From a virus, in IMG/VR virus record IMGVR_UViG_3300006929_000156, positions 1 through 21,401 of that record: a DNA stretch of 21,401 nt, one strand, 5' to 3'. Both the position numbers and the translations under genes were made by a program. This document shows positions 7,143-14,313 of the stretch, in pieces. Every line of letters begins with the position of its first letter. Position 1 is the first letter of the stretch. The notes below the pieces were generated by a model. That model searched no databases. It saw nothing but the letters and a program-made list of their open reading frames with translations, and was not told the DNA's origin.

Positions 7143-7912
7143 TATGTACCCCTCGTTCTGGTTCATATTATTTACTAGACCACATTGCAAGATATTTTGA
7201 TTTGGAAAACGGCAAGGAATGGTTCGGCCGTGTAAAGAAAGTACACTATGAAGGTCTACGAACTTCCCCTGTAGATATTGACCATAGTGTAAATGAAGGT
7301 TTATTAACAAATAAAGAAATGAGTCTTCGTTTACTCTATTTAAAAAATTATCCAACTCCATTCATTATAAAATGCATGCCATTTCAAATAACCAAAACTA
7401 TAGAACGTGATAGCATGCCTTATGAAGACAGTCAAGAGACTGCTGCAAAATATATGAGAAATTTTTCCTTGATTTATATGGAAACCCGTGATAAGATACC
7501 ACAATTTTGTTTCGATGTTATATCAAAGAATCAAGATTATGTCAAGAGAAATTTTACATCATATAATACTCTGGTTAGGGAAGTTCCAAAAGCTCAATCC
7601 CTAACTGCTACTAAAGAACACTTTATCTCTTTTATGGAACGGCAAAACTATGTCAAAGATTTTCGTGAACGTAACTATAAAGGCGAACCATTAATTTATT
7701 GGGAAGATTATATAGAATTTCCTGAGCAACAGATACACAAAATAGAACGTCATTATGGACTTAAACCTTGGGATGTTTCTTTTGATTATTCAGAGAACGG
7801 GATAAAACAAAAAAAGCAAGTGCTTCCATTTCAAAAGAAAAAGGTTATGGCACATGCAGATTACGAAACGGTATTTACTAACTATGAGGAAATACAATCA
7901 TGGTTCCAGTAA
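7121..7912 (+). CDS. Sulfotransferase-like protein 2
   Basis: 263 aa, a paralogue of the gene before it. The phosphosulfate loop VCTPRSGSYYLLDHI lies at residues 8-22. The 3'-phosphate motif is less clear: YMETRDKIPQFCFDVIS (119-135) has Arg123, and the serine is shifted compared with paralogue 1, so activity is less certain. The central region (about 35-110) is an insertion relative to paralogue 1. The C-terminal tail VFTNYEEIQSWFQ closely matches that of paralogue 1. Its ATG is embedded in paralogue 1's Trp codon, with GAGGA 9 nt upstream. The same arrangement, with the same 9-nt spacing, starts the next gene. A PAPS source may be provided by the APS-kinase-like gene at 8707-9147 on the other strand. 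Confidence 0.7.
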   Translation: MVQKLCLVCTPRSGSYYLLDHIARYFDLENGKEWFGRVKKVHYEGLRTSPVDIDHSVNEGLLTNKEMSLRLLYLKNYPTPFIIKCMPFQITKTIERDSMPYEDSQETAAKYMRNFSLIYMETRDKIPQFCFDVISKNQDYVKRNFTSYNTLVREVPKAQSLTATKEHFISFMERQNYVKDFRERNYKGEPLIYWEDYIEFPEQQIHKIERHYGLKPWDVSFDYSENGIKQKKQVLPFQKKKVMAHADYETVFTNYEEIQSWFQ

Positions 7913-8523
7913 TAGATATGATAAATGGTTACTGGTTAAAAGGTAGCCCTATGTCTAAAAGAGAACAGAGTGAAGAATTTATAAACGACCTTGCAGACCT
8001 ATTGATTGAAGTACATGCTATCAAACCAGAAAACTTAATTCCTCATCAATATGGGTCAGCACTTTCAATGATAGCGGTAGTCGATAAATTAGAAAAAACA
8101 ATGGATTGGTGTGGAATTAAACCAGCCCACTTTTGTAGACAATCAGTAAATGAGTTTAGGGAAATACAACACAATTTTACTAACACTACCTTTCTACATG
8201 GTGACCTATGGTACAAAAATGTGATAGTAGACAAAGGAATTCTTCAAGGATTAATTGATTGGGACAAGGCTCAATTCGGTGACCCTCATTGGGAATTTAA
8301 AATGATTCGTAGATGGATAGGATGGGATGGTTTAGAACGTCTTATATTTAAATACAATGCTAGTACAGGGGCAAATCTAAAGACTGATTATATAAGGGTA
8401 TTAGATAAGATTGCCCTATGTCACTCGTATAATCTTCGTGTTCGTAAACCCAATAGGGATAAACCTGTTTCAGTTATACAGGGTTATATCCAGCATTGGC
8501 CCGAATCTTGGTGGCAGAGATAG
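7900..8523 (+). CDS. APH/choline-kinase-type phosphotransferase, C-lobe only
   Basis: 207 aa. FLHGDLWYKN (residues 98-107) is the Brenner/catalytic loop HGDxxxxN, and LIDWDKAQFGDPHWEF (118-133) carries the DFG-equivalent Asp that binds Mg-ATP. This places it in the aminoglycoside phosphotransferase/choline kinase superfamily. The protein begins at about the hinge (PVIDMINGYWL), so the N-lobe with the ATP-binding lysine and glycine-rich strand is missing, about 80-90 residues against a typical member. It may be an N-terminally truncated relic, a partner of another protein, or a shorter phage lineage. The ATG with GAGGA 9 nt upstream sits inside the sulfotransferase 2 tail. Its 3' end overlaps the convergent nucleotidyltransferase gene by 50 nt. 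Confidence 0.75.
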   Translation: MVPVIDMINGYWLKGSPMSKREQSEEFINDLADLLIEVHAIKPENLIPHQYGSALSMIAVVDKLEKTMDWCGIKPAHFCRQSVNEFREIQHNFTNTTFLHGDLWYKNVIVDKGILQGLIDWDKAQFGDPHWEFKMIRRWIGWDGLERLIFKYNASTGANLKTDYIRVLDKIALCHSYNLRVRKPNRDKPVSVIQGYIQHWPESWWQR

Positions 8524-8818
8524 ATTCAATTTCTTCTCCAAGATGTTCCTGTTCGATTTTATATCCAACATCTCGACCATAAGTGATGTTTGTAATATTA
8601 GGAACCATCATAATAATATAGTCTTTATCATACTCAAATCCATGATTAAATAATTCACCAATTATCACACTCTGGTCATAAAATTCCTCACCAGTATCAC
8701 GAACCATTATTGCAACTTGTCCAGTTTTTCTATGAGCTCTTTTGAAAAGTTCTGTGTGTCCCTTATGCCATGGTTGATATCGTCCAAGCATTTGGACAGT
8801 TGGTTTTCGTCTATCCAT
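8474..8818 (-). CDS. Nucleotidyltransferase (cytidylyl/adenylyl type, HxGH)
   Basis: 114 aa, short but with both signature ends of the family. QMLGRYQPWHKGHTELFKRA (residues 9-28) holds the nucleotide-binding HxGH. The C-terminal SISATKIRANAG (99-110) has the ISxTxxR motif that binds the triphosphate. The middle contains GQVAIMVRDTGEE and VPNITNITYGRDVGY. It would join an NTP to a phosphorylated small molecule (CDP-alcohol, NMN or similar); ATP sulfurylase shares the fold but is far larger, so that reading is speculative. The first 112 nt are also read in another frame as the end of the APS-kinase-like gene. Its last 50 nt overlap the convergent plus-strand kinase gene. It is the last gene of the long minus-strand cassette. 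Confidence 0.8.
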   Translation of the reverse strand: MDRRKPTVQMLGRYQPWHKGHTELFKRAHRKTGQVAIMVRDTGEEFYDQSVIIGELFNHGFEYDKDYIIMMVPNITNITYGRDVGYKIEQEHLGEEIESISATKIRANAGYNPV

Positions 8819-9147
8819 GTTTTAATCCTCACTGACCACCACTCTGGCGGTTTAAATAATTTATTAGTATCCTCAAATTTTCCTTCTTTGATTGTATCCA
8901 TCCAGATTAGTTTGTCTGGAAAGAAATGTCGTACATAGCCTGGCAACGGTGCAATAAAAGCAGATATACTTATGGGGTCTAACTCTGAAAGTTTTCTCAT
9001 TCTAAGAGCTTGACGCTCTCTACCAGCTGAAGAAAAGTCCCAATCATTATATGATTTTCTAACAACGTCAGCATCCCAAAAAGGAATACTAAAATGTTCT
9101 GCAATGCGACTACCTAACCATGTTTTACCAGAGCCAGGCAATCCCAT
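8707..9147 (-). CDS. Adenylylsulfate-kinase-like P-loop kinase
   Basis: 146 aa. The P-loop GLPGSGKTW is at residues 2-10, DADVVR (25-30) matches the GD(N/V)VR substrate strand of APS kinase, DFSSAGRERQ (37-46) matches the FSxxDRxEN segment, and AFIAPLPGYVR (63-73) matches the next conserved strand. The FxxP-type element NKLFKPPEWW (95-104) is also typical. It would phosphorylate adenylylsulfate to PAPS, the donor for the two nearby sulfotransferases, or a related small molecule. It is odd that the ATG starts directly at the P-loop, so the usual first beta strand is missing; three in-frame upstream codons (ATT TTA ATT) would restore it but need a rare ATT start. Its last 112 nt overlap the nucleotidyltransferase gene in another frame. 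Confidence 0.75.
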   Translation of the reverse strand: MGLPGSGKTWLGSRIAEHFSIPFWDADVVRKSYNDWDFSSAGRERQALRMRKLSELDPISISAFIAPLPGYVRHFFPDKLIWMDTIKEGKFEDTNKLFKPPEWWSVRIKTWIDENQLSKCLDDINHGIRDTQNFSKELIEKLDKLQ

Positions 9148-9149
9148 AA

Positions 9150-9860
9150 TTAAAATTTACATTCAACAAAATTCCTATAGTCTTTCCATTCATGAGGCTT
9201 ATTCATTCTGTGCGTAAAATGCACGAATTTAATATCAGGATGAAATTCACCACCCAAATAAATATAATCATTACCAGTTAACTCTCTATATTTATTAACC
9301 ATCTGTATGTTCCATTTCGACATACTCTTGCCATAATTAATATCTTCATCAACTACCCAACGAGTAAACCATTCATTGGGTAACAGTACCAACTCCAACC
9401 TTTCATTTACACTATCTTCTACAAAATGTTGTTCACCATTAACAGGGCCTGATGTTGTACCATTTTTTATATAAAAGTTCTGCCACACCTTAATATCGGA
9501 CATAAACTTATCGTAAATATATTTACAATCTTGAGGATAATATTTAAAGAACCCTCCATTTATTTTATATCCTTTTCGATGGTCACGCCACCAGCCTGGC
9601 ATTGCTGCAAACTGACCTCGTTTAATTGGAAAATCAAATACTTCATTATACTCGTTTGTAAGTAAAATGTCAATGTCCATTACACAAATAGGCACATTAA
9701 CATCTAATTGCATACCCCACATTTTATTCCATTGAAGTTTTACTAAAGGATTATATGGCTCTCGTATCCAGATAAACTTGTGGTCTGAAAGTTTTCGTTC
9801 CAGATAATGCTCATATTCTATACCATATTTTTCACCTATTCTTACACAAACAATATACAT
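9150..9860 (-). CDS. Glycosyltransferase-like protein, GT-A fold with DxD
   Basis: About 236 aa. Near residues 60-68 CVMDIDILL has the DxD motif (Asp62, Asp64) that holds the metal and nucleotide sugar. It is followed by a WWRD and KINGGFF segment, like bacterial and phage GT8-type enzymes, and the C-terminal part has FVHFTHRMNKP, a likely late His ligand. The frame extends to a TTG two codons earlier, but ATG at 9860 is preferred: it overlaps the stop of the radical SAM gene as TAATG and has AAAGG 7 nt upstream. It resembles the second glycosyltransferase at 13597-14313 in plan (IVCVRxG/IVCIKWG start, DxD, GWW), so the two are probably distant paralogues. Donor and acceptor sugars are unknown. 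Confidence 0.75.
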   Translation of the reverse strand: MYIVCVRIGEKYGIEYEHYLERKLSDHKFIWIREPYNPLVKLQWNKMWGMQLDVNVPICVMDIDILLTNEYNEVFDFPIKRGQFAAMPGWWRDHRKGYKINGGFFKYYPQDCKYIYDKFMSDIKVWQNFYIKNGTTSGPVNGEQHFVEDSVNERLELVLLPNEWFTRWVVDEDINYGKSMSKWNIQMVNKYRELTGNDYIYLGGEFHPDIKFVHFTHRMNKPHEWKDYRNFVECKF

Positions 9861-10915
9861 TACCAAACCTTTTCTCTATAATTTGCACTAGCATCAAAAC
9901 TACCAGATTTATGTTTTACTGTACAAGTAGATTTACAGGGTTTCAAACACATGGATTTTTCTGTCCAAGACATTTGTAGAAGTTCATAAAAATTATCATT
10001 CAAAATTTCATTCAAACTTTTTTCTAACAGGTTATTATCTTTATTTGCAAAATACTTACCATACCAACTATTGTCCTTTACCAACTCTTTTTTGTTTGGC
10101 AAATAACAACAGGGCCATACCCTAAGAAGGTGGTCAACGTAAATTGAATTTTGTCTCTGGAATTTACAAGATATTTCATATAGTTCATCTGATTCTATAT
10201 ACTCTGCTCGTTCCCTTTCTTTTTCATTCCACTCTTTATCTATGTCTTGTGGTAATAAAAGATACTCTTTATTTTTGTACATAAAGGGTTCTGACCATCT
10301 ACCAAGTCTATTGGAAAGAATTAGTATAAAATTATGAAAACCATATTCTTTTGCAATTTCTTTTGCTTCTTCTATTTGATGTTGGTTGTGTTTAAATACA
10401 ATCATTCTCCATTGAGCCCGTCCACCAGCATCTATGAAGGCCTTTGCATTTTCCATTATCTTTTCATAATTAGCATTAATTCTATACAAACTCAATTCAT
10501 CTCGTAAACCATCAAGACAAAATGCTACCTTACTCACCTTATCTCTTTTGTATATCTTACCTAGTTCTCTCCACCAATCAGTACTTCGCAATGAACCATT
10601 TGTACTTACCATAACATGCGAACCTTTGTCAAGTACAAACTCACATATTTTTGCAAAATCTTTACTTGCAACATTCTCTGAAACATGGCCATAAAATCTA
10701 ACAGTGCCAACATTACCTATGTTATTAAATGCAATCTTAAATTCTTCTAGGGTAGTATCCATATCATTTAATGAATTGGTAGGATTACCACTGCCATCTT
10801 TCTTCCACTGTAAAACACCATCCTTTATTTGGTTTCTACCACATTGAGGACACATAAGATTACATATATTGTTTAACTCCCAATTAATGCTTATAGGTTC
10901 AGATAAATTAAACAC
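9860..10915 (-). CDS. Radical SAM enzyme with SPASM-like C-terminal domain
   Basis: 351 aa. The canonical cluster motif is C18-x3-C22-x2-C25 (ICNLMCPQCGRN), which binds the 4Fe-4S cluster that cleaves S-adenosylmethionine. Next come MVSTNGSL (about 101-108) and KVAFCLDGL, as in radical SAM barrels. The C-terminal third has more cysteines, Cys250, Cys269-Cys270 (RVWPCCYLPN), Cys323, Cys327 and Cys331, in SPASM style for auxiliary clusters. SPASM enzymes modify peptides, sugars or cofactors; the substrate here is unknown and no precursor peptide is evident nearby. The start is GTG at 10915, sharing its G with the upstream TAG stop, with GAGAGGAA just before. It is coupled downstream to a glycosyltransferase by TAATG, which would fit a sugar or surface substrate (inference). 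Confidence 0.88.
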   Translation of the reverse strand: MFNLSEPISINWELNNICNLMCPQCGRNQIKDGVLQWKKDGSGNPTNSLNDMDTTLEEFKIAFNNIGNVGTVRFYGHVSENVASKDFAKICEFVLDKGSHVMVSTNGSLRSTDWWRELGKIYKRDKVSKVAFCLDGLRDELSLYRINANYEKIMENAKAFIDAGGRAQWRMIVFKHNQHQIEEAKEIAKEYGFHNFILILSNRLGRWSEPFMYKNKEYLLLPQDIDKEWNEKERERAEYIESDELYEISCKFQRQNSIYVDHLLRVWPCCYLPNKKELVKDNSWYGKYFANKDNNLLEKSLNEILNDNFYELLQMSWTEKSMCLKPCKSTCTVKHKSGSFDASANYREKVW

Positions 10916-12219
10916 TACAACAATTCCTCTCGCCTCTCTTTAAATGGGGTTGTTCCCGTTAACCAACAAAAATTTGCTGATGATAAACATTCTTTTAAAT
11001 TGGAATATGATTTACACAGTTCTTCTAATGTATAATAAGCATGTGACATATGATAACCAAAAATATTACTAGCTCTAAAAAATACATCCTTACCCTTAAC
11101 TGTTTCATATATTCTATCGTAATCAGGCTCTATTAAGTTCATTACCCAATAATCAATATCACAATCTTCATACATTTGTTCTTGAAATTTTCGTAATTGT
11201 TCTATTTTCTTTTTTTGATTTTCGCTTCTACTGCGCCCCTCTGAACATTCCATAAACCTAGATGGCCCATCTAGAATAATATTAGTTTTAGAATTTTGAG
11301 ATAAATATCTTTGTTCTTCTAAATTCATATTCATTTCAATAATTTTTTTCTTTAAGGAGATATTTTCTTGTGTGTAATCATAAAAGATAACTTTCCCATC
11401 AAAATTATATCTATCGCAATATTCCTCTGTAAGATATCCAGCTGTTGGCGCCATAAAAACATCATATTTTCTGTCGAGTATAGGAGATAGGGGTTCTGAA
11501 TTAAACACATAAAAAGTTGAACTAATTCTAGTCATAAATCTACTAAAGTAGAAATCATTCTTGTCTACATGTTCCCAAACATTATCTAAGTCTTTCCAAA
11601 CAGCATTATATTCTCTATAATATGAAAATGATTTTTTAGACCTTTCAGTTGCACTAAAATTATCTATCTGTGGCAATCCTTCTGGCGTCAAGTGTAAAGG
11701 TGTATAATCATCATGAAAATTAAATTTTGCTCTATCATAGTTTCGCCAAAGATGTTTACTAAAAATATCTGGTGAACCAATATTATTCCACATGTCAATA
11801 TTTAAATCTATATGCTGATGATGTAGATATGCGGGCTGATGTGGTTTTGCCATAATATGTGCTTTACAAAATAAATCACTTTTAGAAAAATGTTTAAATT
11901 CATCTATTGAAGTCATAGATGGGGTCATGTCAAAAACCATACCAACAGAAACAATCATAGCATGTGAATGATGACATTTTTTTAAAACATCTCTTAGTTG
12001 ACTTTGATAACAAAATTGTATATCATGTCCTGATCCAGAACCACTACTGCCGCCAGAAACCATAAGAGTTGTAGTCTGAGTTTGTTTTTCTATATTTAAA
12101 TCCCAAACAAGTTCATCAGGATAAACAACTAAAAATAACAAATGAGCTTCAGATTTTTTAACAGGTAAATTTTTAATTCCAGTTTTCCAACAATTTACAA
12201 ATTCATCAAAATTATTCAT
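10915..12219 (-). CDS. Uncharacterised protein, possible Rossmann-like transferase
   Basis: 434 aa from ATG at 12219. The frame is open to 12246, but the ATG at 12219 has GGAAG about 6 nt upstream and gives an 8-nt rather than 35-nt overlap with the preceding gene. I do not recognise a named family. Visible features are a Gly/Ser string SGGSSGSGSG at about residues 55-64, a segment with SHAMIVSVGMVFDMTPS and PAYLHHQHIDLNIDMWNN (about 84-145), a strand-like YDVFMAPTAGYLTEEYC then KVIFYDYTQENISLKK (about 255-295), and FFRASNIFGYH near the C-terminus. The last two resemble nucleotide- or SAM-binding Rossmann strands (an acidic residue ending a strand), but this is weak. Neighbours on both sides are redox or sugar-modifying enzymes with overlapping ends, so it probably works with them. 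Confidence 0.7.
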   Translation of the reverse strand: MNNFDEFVNCWKTGIKNLPVKKSEAHLLFLVVYPDELVWDLNIEKQTQTTTLMVSGGSSGSGSGHDIQFCYQSQLRDVLKKCHHSHAMIVSVGMVFDMTPSMTSIDEFKHFSKSDLFCKAHIMAKPHQPAYLHHQHIDLNIDMWNNIGSPDIFSKHLWRNYDRAKFNFHDDYTPLHLTPEGLPQIDNFSATERSKKSFSYYREYNAVWKDLDNVWEHVDKNDFYFSRFMTRISSTFYVFNSEPLSPILDRKYDVFMAPTAGYLTEEYCDRYNFDGKVIFYDYTQENISLKKKIIEMNMNLEEQRYLSQNSKTNIILDGPSRFMECSEGRSRSENQKKKIEQLRKFQEQMYEDCDIDYWVMNLIEPDYDRIYETVKGKDVFFRASNIFGYHMSHAYYTLEELCKSYSNLKECLSSANFCWLTGTTPFKERREELL

Positions 12220-12904
12220 CAATTTCTTCCAACACATCTCTACCAAATCGTTCCACTAATGCTTTCTTCATAAGCTCTTTTCGTTCTTTATTATTTCCAC
12301 CATGTACAATAAAATGGAAACGATTTTCTTCTGAAGCATTGTATGCCTCATGTTCAACACCATTGTCAAACCAAAATCCTGTACAATTCTTAAACGGCAA
12401 TTCTTCTTTTGTATCACACCTTCTTAAATAACAATTCTCTGGTTGATAAAATGCAAGATTGATTGCAGATGATATATTCCTTCTAGCTCCTCTTGCATCT
12501 CTTGGGGGATTAGAATCATGATGTTGTTCTATTCTTCCTTCGGGTTTTAACAACATAAACCGTAATCTTCTATAATGATTATGTGGAAAATCTTCTAACC
12601 ACCTCTTAGTTTCTGGAGCATAATCTGCAATCTCTGTCCAACCCCATTTCACATTTTCCTCTTTAAAACCGTGACCGTCTGGATTTTTAGTATGTTGCCA
12701 ACCAGATTTTGTACTACGAACACTTTTATGTACAAAACTATGAATTGATGCTGAACACCAACCGTCACCATCTCCATAACGATGCTCTACAAAAAATCCT
12801 TCCTCAAAAACTGTCTGAGCTTCTTTAATACATTCTTCTGGTATTTCTAATGGCAATTGAAGATACCAAACATCATTCTCCCTACACCATTCTATAATAT
12901 CCAT
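12212..12904 (-). CDS. 2OG-Fe(II) oxygenase / aspartyl beta-hydroxylase-like protein
   Basis: 230 aa. A double-stranded beta helix pattern is visible. RRLRFMLLKPEGRIEQHHDSN (residues 112-132) supplies the HxD-like iron ligands His128 and Asp130. CTGFWFDNGVEHEAYNAS (174-191) holds the distal ligand His185, and the 2-oxoglutarate-binding Arg195 follows in ENRFHFIVHG. This layout resembles the aspartyl/asparaginyl beta-hydroxylase group of 2-oxoglutarate dioxygenases, which hydroxylate side chains or small molecules. The start has AGGAG 5 nt upstream of the ATG. It overlaps the next gene by 8 nt. Its substrate is unknown; it lies between a methyltransferase-like gene and the 434-aa unknown gene. 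Confidence 0.75.
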   Translation of the reverse strand: MDIIEWCRENDVWYLQLPLEIPEECIKEAQTVFEEGFFVEHRYGDGDGWCSASIHSFVHKSVRSTKSGWQHTKNPDGHGFKEENVKWGWTEIADYAPETKRWLEDFPHNHYRRLRFMLLKPEGRIEQHHDSNPPRDARGARRNISSAINLAFYQPENCYLRRCDTKEELPFKNCTGFWFDNGVEHEAYNASEENRFHFIVHGGNNKERKELMKKALVERFGRDVLEEIDE

Positions 12905-13603
12905 TTAGTCTCCTATGACCATAAACCTTTTCATATCATCGTGTAATCTTTTAGAACCACAATACAATATATTCTCTAGTCCCGATTGTTCTGCCAAAAC
13001 CTCAGCAGACCGTACACAGTTAATATGGTCATCATATCTGTTACTGTTAGTAGATTGTAAAACATATGTTGGTTTTGATAATCCATAACCATTTAAGTCA
13101 ACAAATCGTTTCATATGAAACATATGTTCACAAGAAGTATTTATTATTGTATCGAACTTTTTTCCATTCTTGGATTGCTTTTCATAAATCGTTTTAAACA
13201 TTACATCTAGAATATCACATTTGTATTTTTTTCTGTCTTTATGTCGTTTGTTAAACTTGTAGCTTATAGTTTTTACATCTTCATCTATCTCAAAGTTATG
13301 AATAAGAAATGTATCATATTCATCTATCAATAATTGTACAAGGAAGTTACCGTACCATCCACCCAACAAAGCCACACAGTCTGGTTTAATATTCAGATTG
13401 TTTAATTCTTCTATAATCCACAACTTACTTTGAATTTGTGATACAGTTGTAGCGTTCATTACCCTTCGATAACAATAATTTAAATCACGTTCTACATCAA
13501 CAAACGTCTGCTTCCATTCTCTTGCTGCACGTTCTTGGTCTGACTTTACATGAGTAAAAAACAAAGACGTTGCAACGAATGATTCCTGTGCTATATCTAC
13601 CAT
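12905..13603 (-). CDS. Putative class I SAM-dependent methyltransferase
   Basis: 232 aa. CVALLGGWYGNFLVQLL (residues 76-92) looks like motif I of Rossmann methyltransferases in the variant GGWYGN. NFEIDED (103-109) ends with the acidic residues expected to contact the SAM ribose, KCDILDV is a likely motif II, and FDTIINTSCEHM (motif IV region) follows. The methyl acceptor is unknown. The ATG overlaps the end of the upstream glycosyltransferase by 7 nt, inside its Trp codon. The call rests on motif pattern only and could be wrong in detail. Confidence 0.65.
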   Translation of the reverse strand: MVDIAQESFVATSLFFTHVKSDQERAAREWKQTFVDVERDLNYCYRRVMNATTVSQIQSKLWIIEELNNLNIKPDCVALLGGWYGNFLVQLLIDEYDTFLIHNFEIDEDVKTISYKFNKRHKDRKKYKCDILDVMFKTIYEKQSKNGKKFDTIINTSCEHMFHMKRFVDLNGYGLSKPTYVLQSTNSNRYDDHINCVRSAEVLAEQSGLENILYCGSKRLHDDMKRFMVIGD

Positions 13604-14313
13604 AATTTTTTAATCTCTTCTGTATTCACACCTTCAACATGAGTACTATTATTAAACAAGCATATCTTGTGGTCTTTTCTCAAAGTCTCTAAGTCCATAT
13701 CATCTGGAAAAATATTTCCTTTATACCAAGAATAAATATCTCCTTGTGGAAATCCTCTGAAAAAGCTGTCTTCTTCGTTCCATATATTATACCAACGGTG
13801 ATTGAAATAATTATCTAGACTAGGATATGTAAAGAAAATTACCTCTGCGTTTTTCCTTACATCTTTAACAACAGGCTTTAGCTGTTCTCTATCCCAACGT
13901 ATAACGGAAGAATTTAACGGCGTAGATTTTAATCTGGAATAATTTAATTTTACTTTGTGTGGGTCATTCCACCAACCTCTTACAATATAAGGTTTATCCA
14001 TAGGTAGGTCAAAAAAGTATTTTAGGTCTTGATGAATAATAACATCAAGGTCTAGAAAAAGAAATTGCTCACCATCTACCAATTCACTAAACATATAGAT
14101 TTTACGCCAAGCCCAAAAGAATCCACGTTCTTCATCATAATGGTCATCCAAATATATGGGCAATTTTACATGGTAATCTTTGGTAGGATTATCTGTAAGA
14201 CAATAAAAATCAAAAGGAACTGAGCAGTTGTTCTCACACTGTTCTTTTAATTTTTCAACGTAGGAATCATCATACTTATTTCCCCACTTGATACATACTA
14301 TAGTATTTTGCAT
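13597..14313 (-). CDS. Glycosyltransferase, GT-A fold with DLD motif
   Basis: 238 aa. The N-terminus TIVCIKWGNKYDDSYVEKL with FYCLTDNP (residues 37-44) and the metal/donor motif FLFLDLDVII (84-93, DLD at 88-90) are typical of phage and marine bacterial GT-A glycosyltransferases of the GT8-like group. GWWNDP after the DxD and the C-terminal FNNSTHVEG add support. It would transfer a sugar from a nucleotide donor to a glycan or glycosylated protein. The gene overlaps the epimerase gene by 16 nt and the methyltransferase gene by 7 nt. There is no strong Shine-Dalgarno, so coupled translation from the epimerase gene is likely. Confidence 0.82.
   Translation of the reverse strand: MQNTIVCIKWGNKYDDSYVEKLKEQCENNCSVPFDFYCLTDNPTKDYHVKLPIYLDDHYDEERGFFWAWRKIYMFSELVDGEQFLFLDLDVIIHQDLKYFFDLPMDKPYIVRGWWNDPHKVKLNYSRLKSTPLNSSVIRWDREQLKPVVKDVRKNAEVIFFTYPSLDNYFNHRWYNIWNEEDSFFRGFPQGDIYSWYKGNIFPDDMDLETLRKDHKICLFNNSTHVEGVNTEEIKKLW

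Noticed and set aside
7071-7361. 96-codon minus-strand frame across the sulfotransferase junction
   Set aside because: It is antisense to two supported genes and has no recognisable motif.
8411-8653. 80-codon plus-strand frame at the end of the kinase gene
   Set aside because: It is antisense to the nucleotidyltransferase, hydrophobic by chance, and lacks a ribosome site.
8474-8818. ATP sulfurylase as the identity of the nucleotidyltransferase
   Set aside because: The fold and HxGH are shared, but 114 aa is far too short and the QxRNP motif is absent; a generic cytidylyl/adenylyltransferase fits better.
8717-8938. 73-codon plus-strand frame opposite the APS-kinase-like gene
   Set aside because: It is a shadow of a motif-bearing gene.
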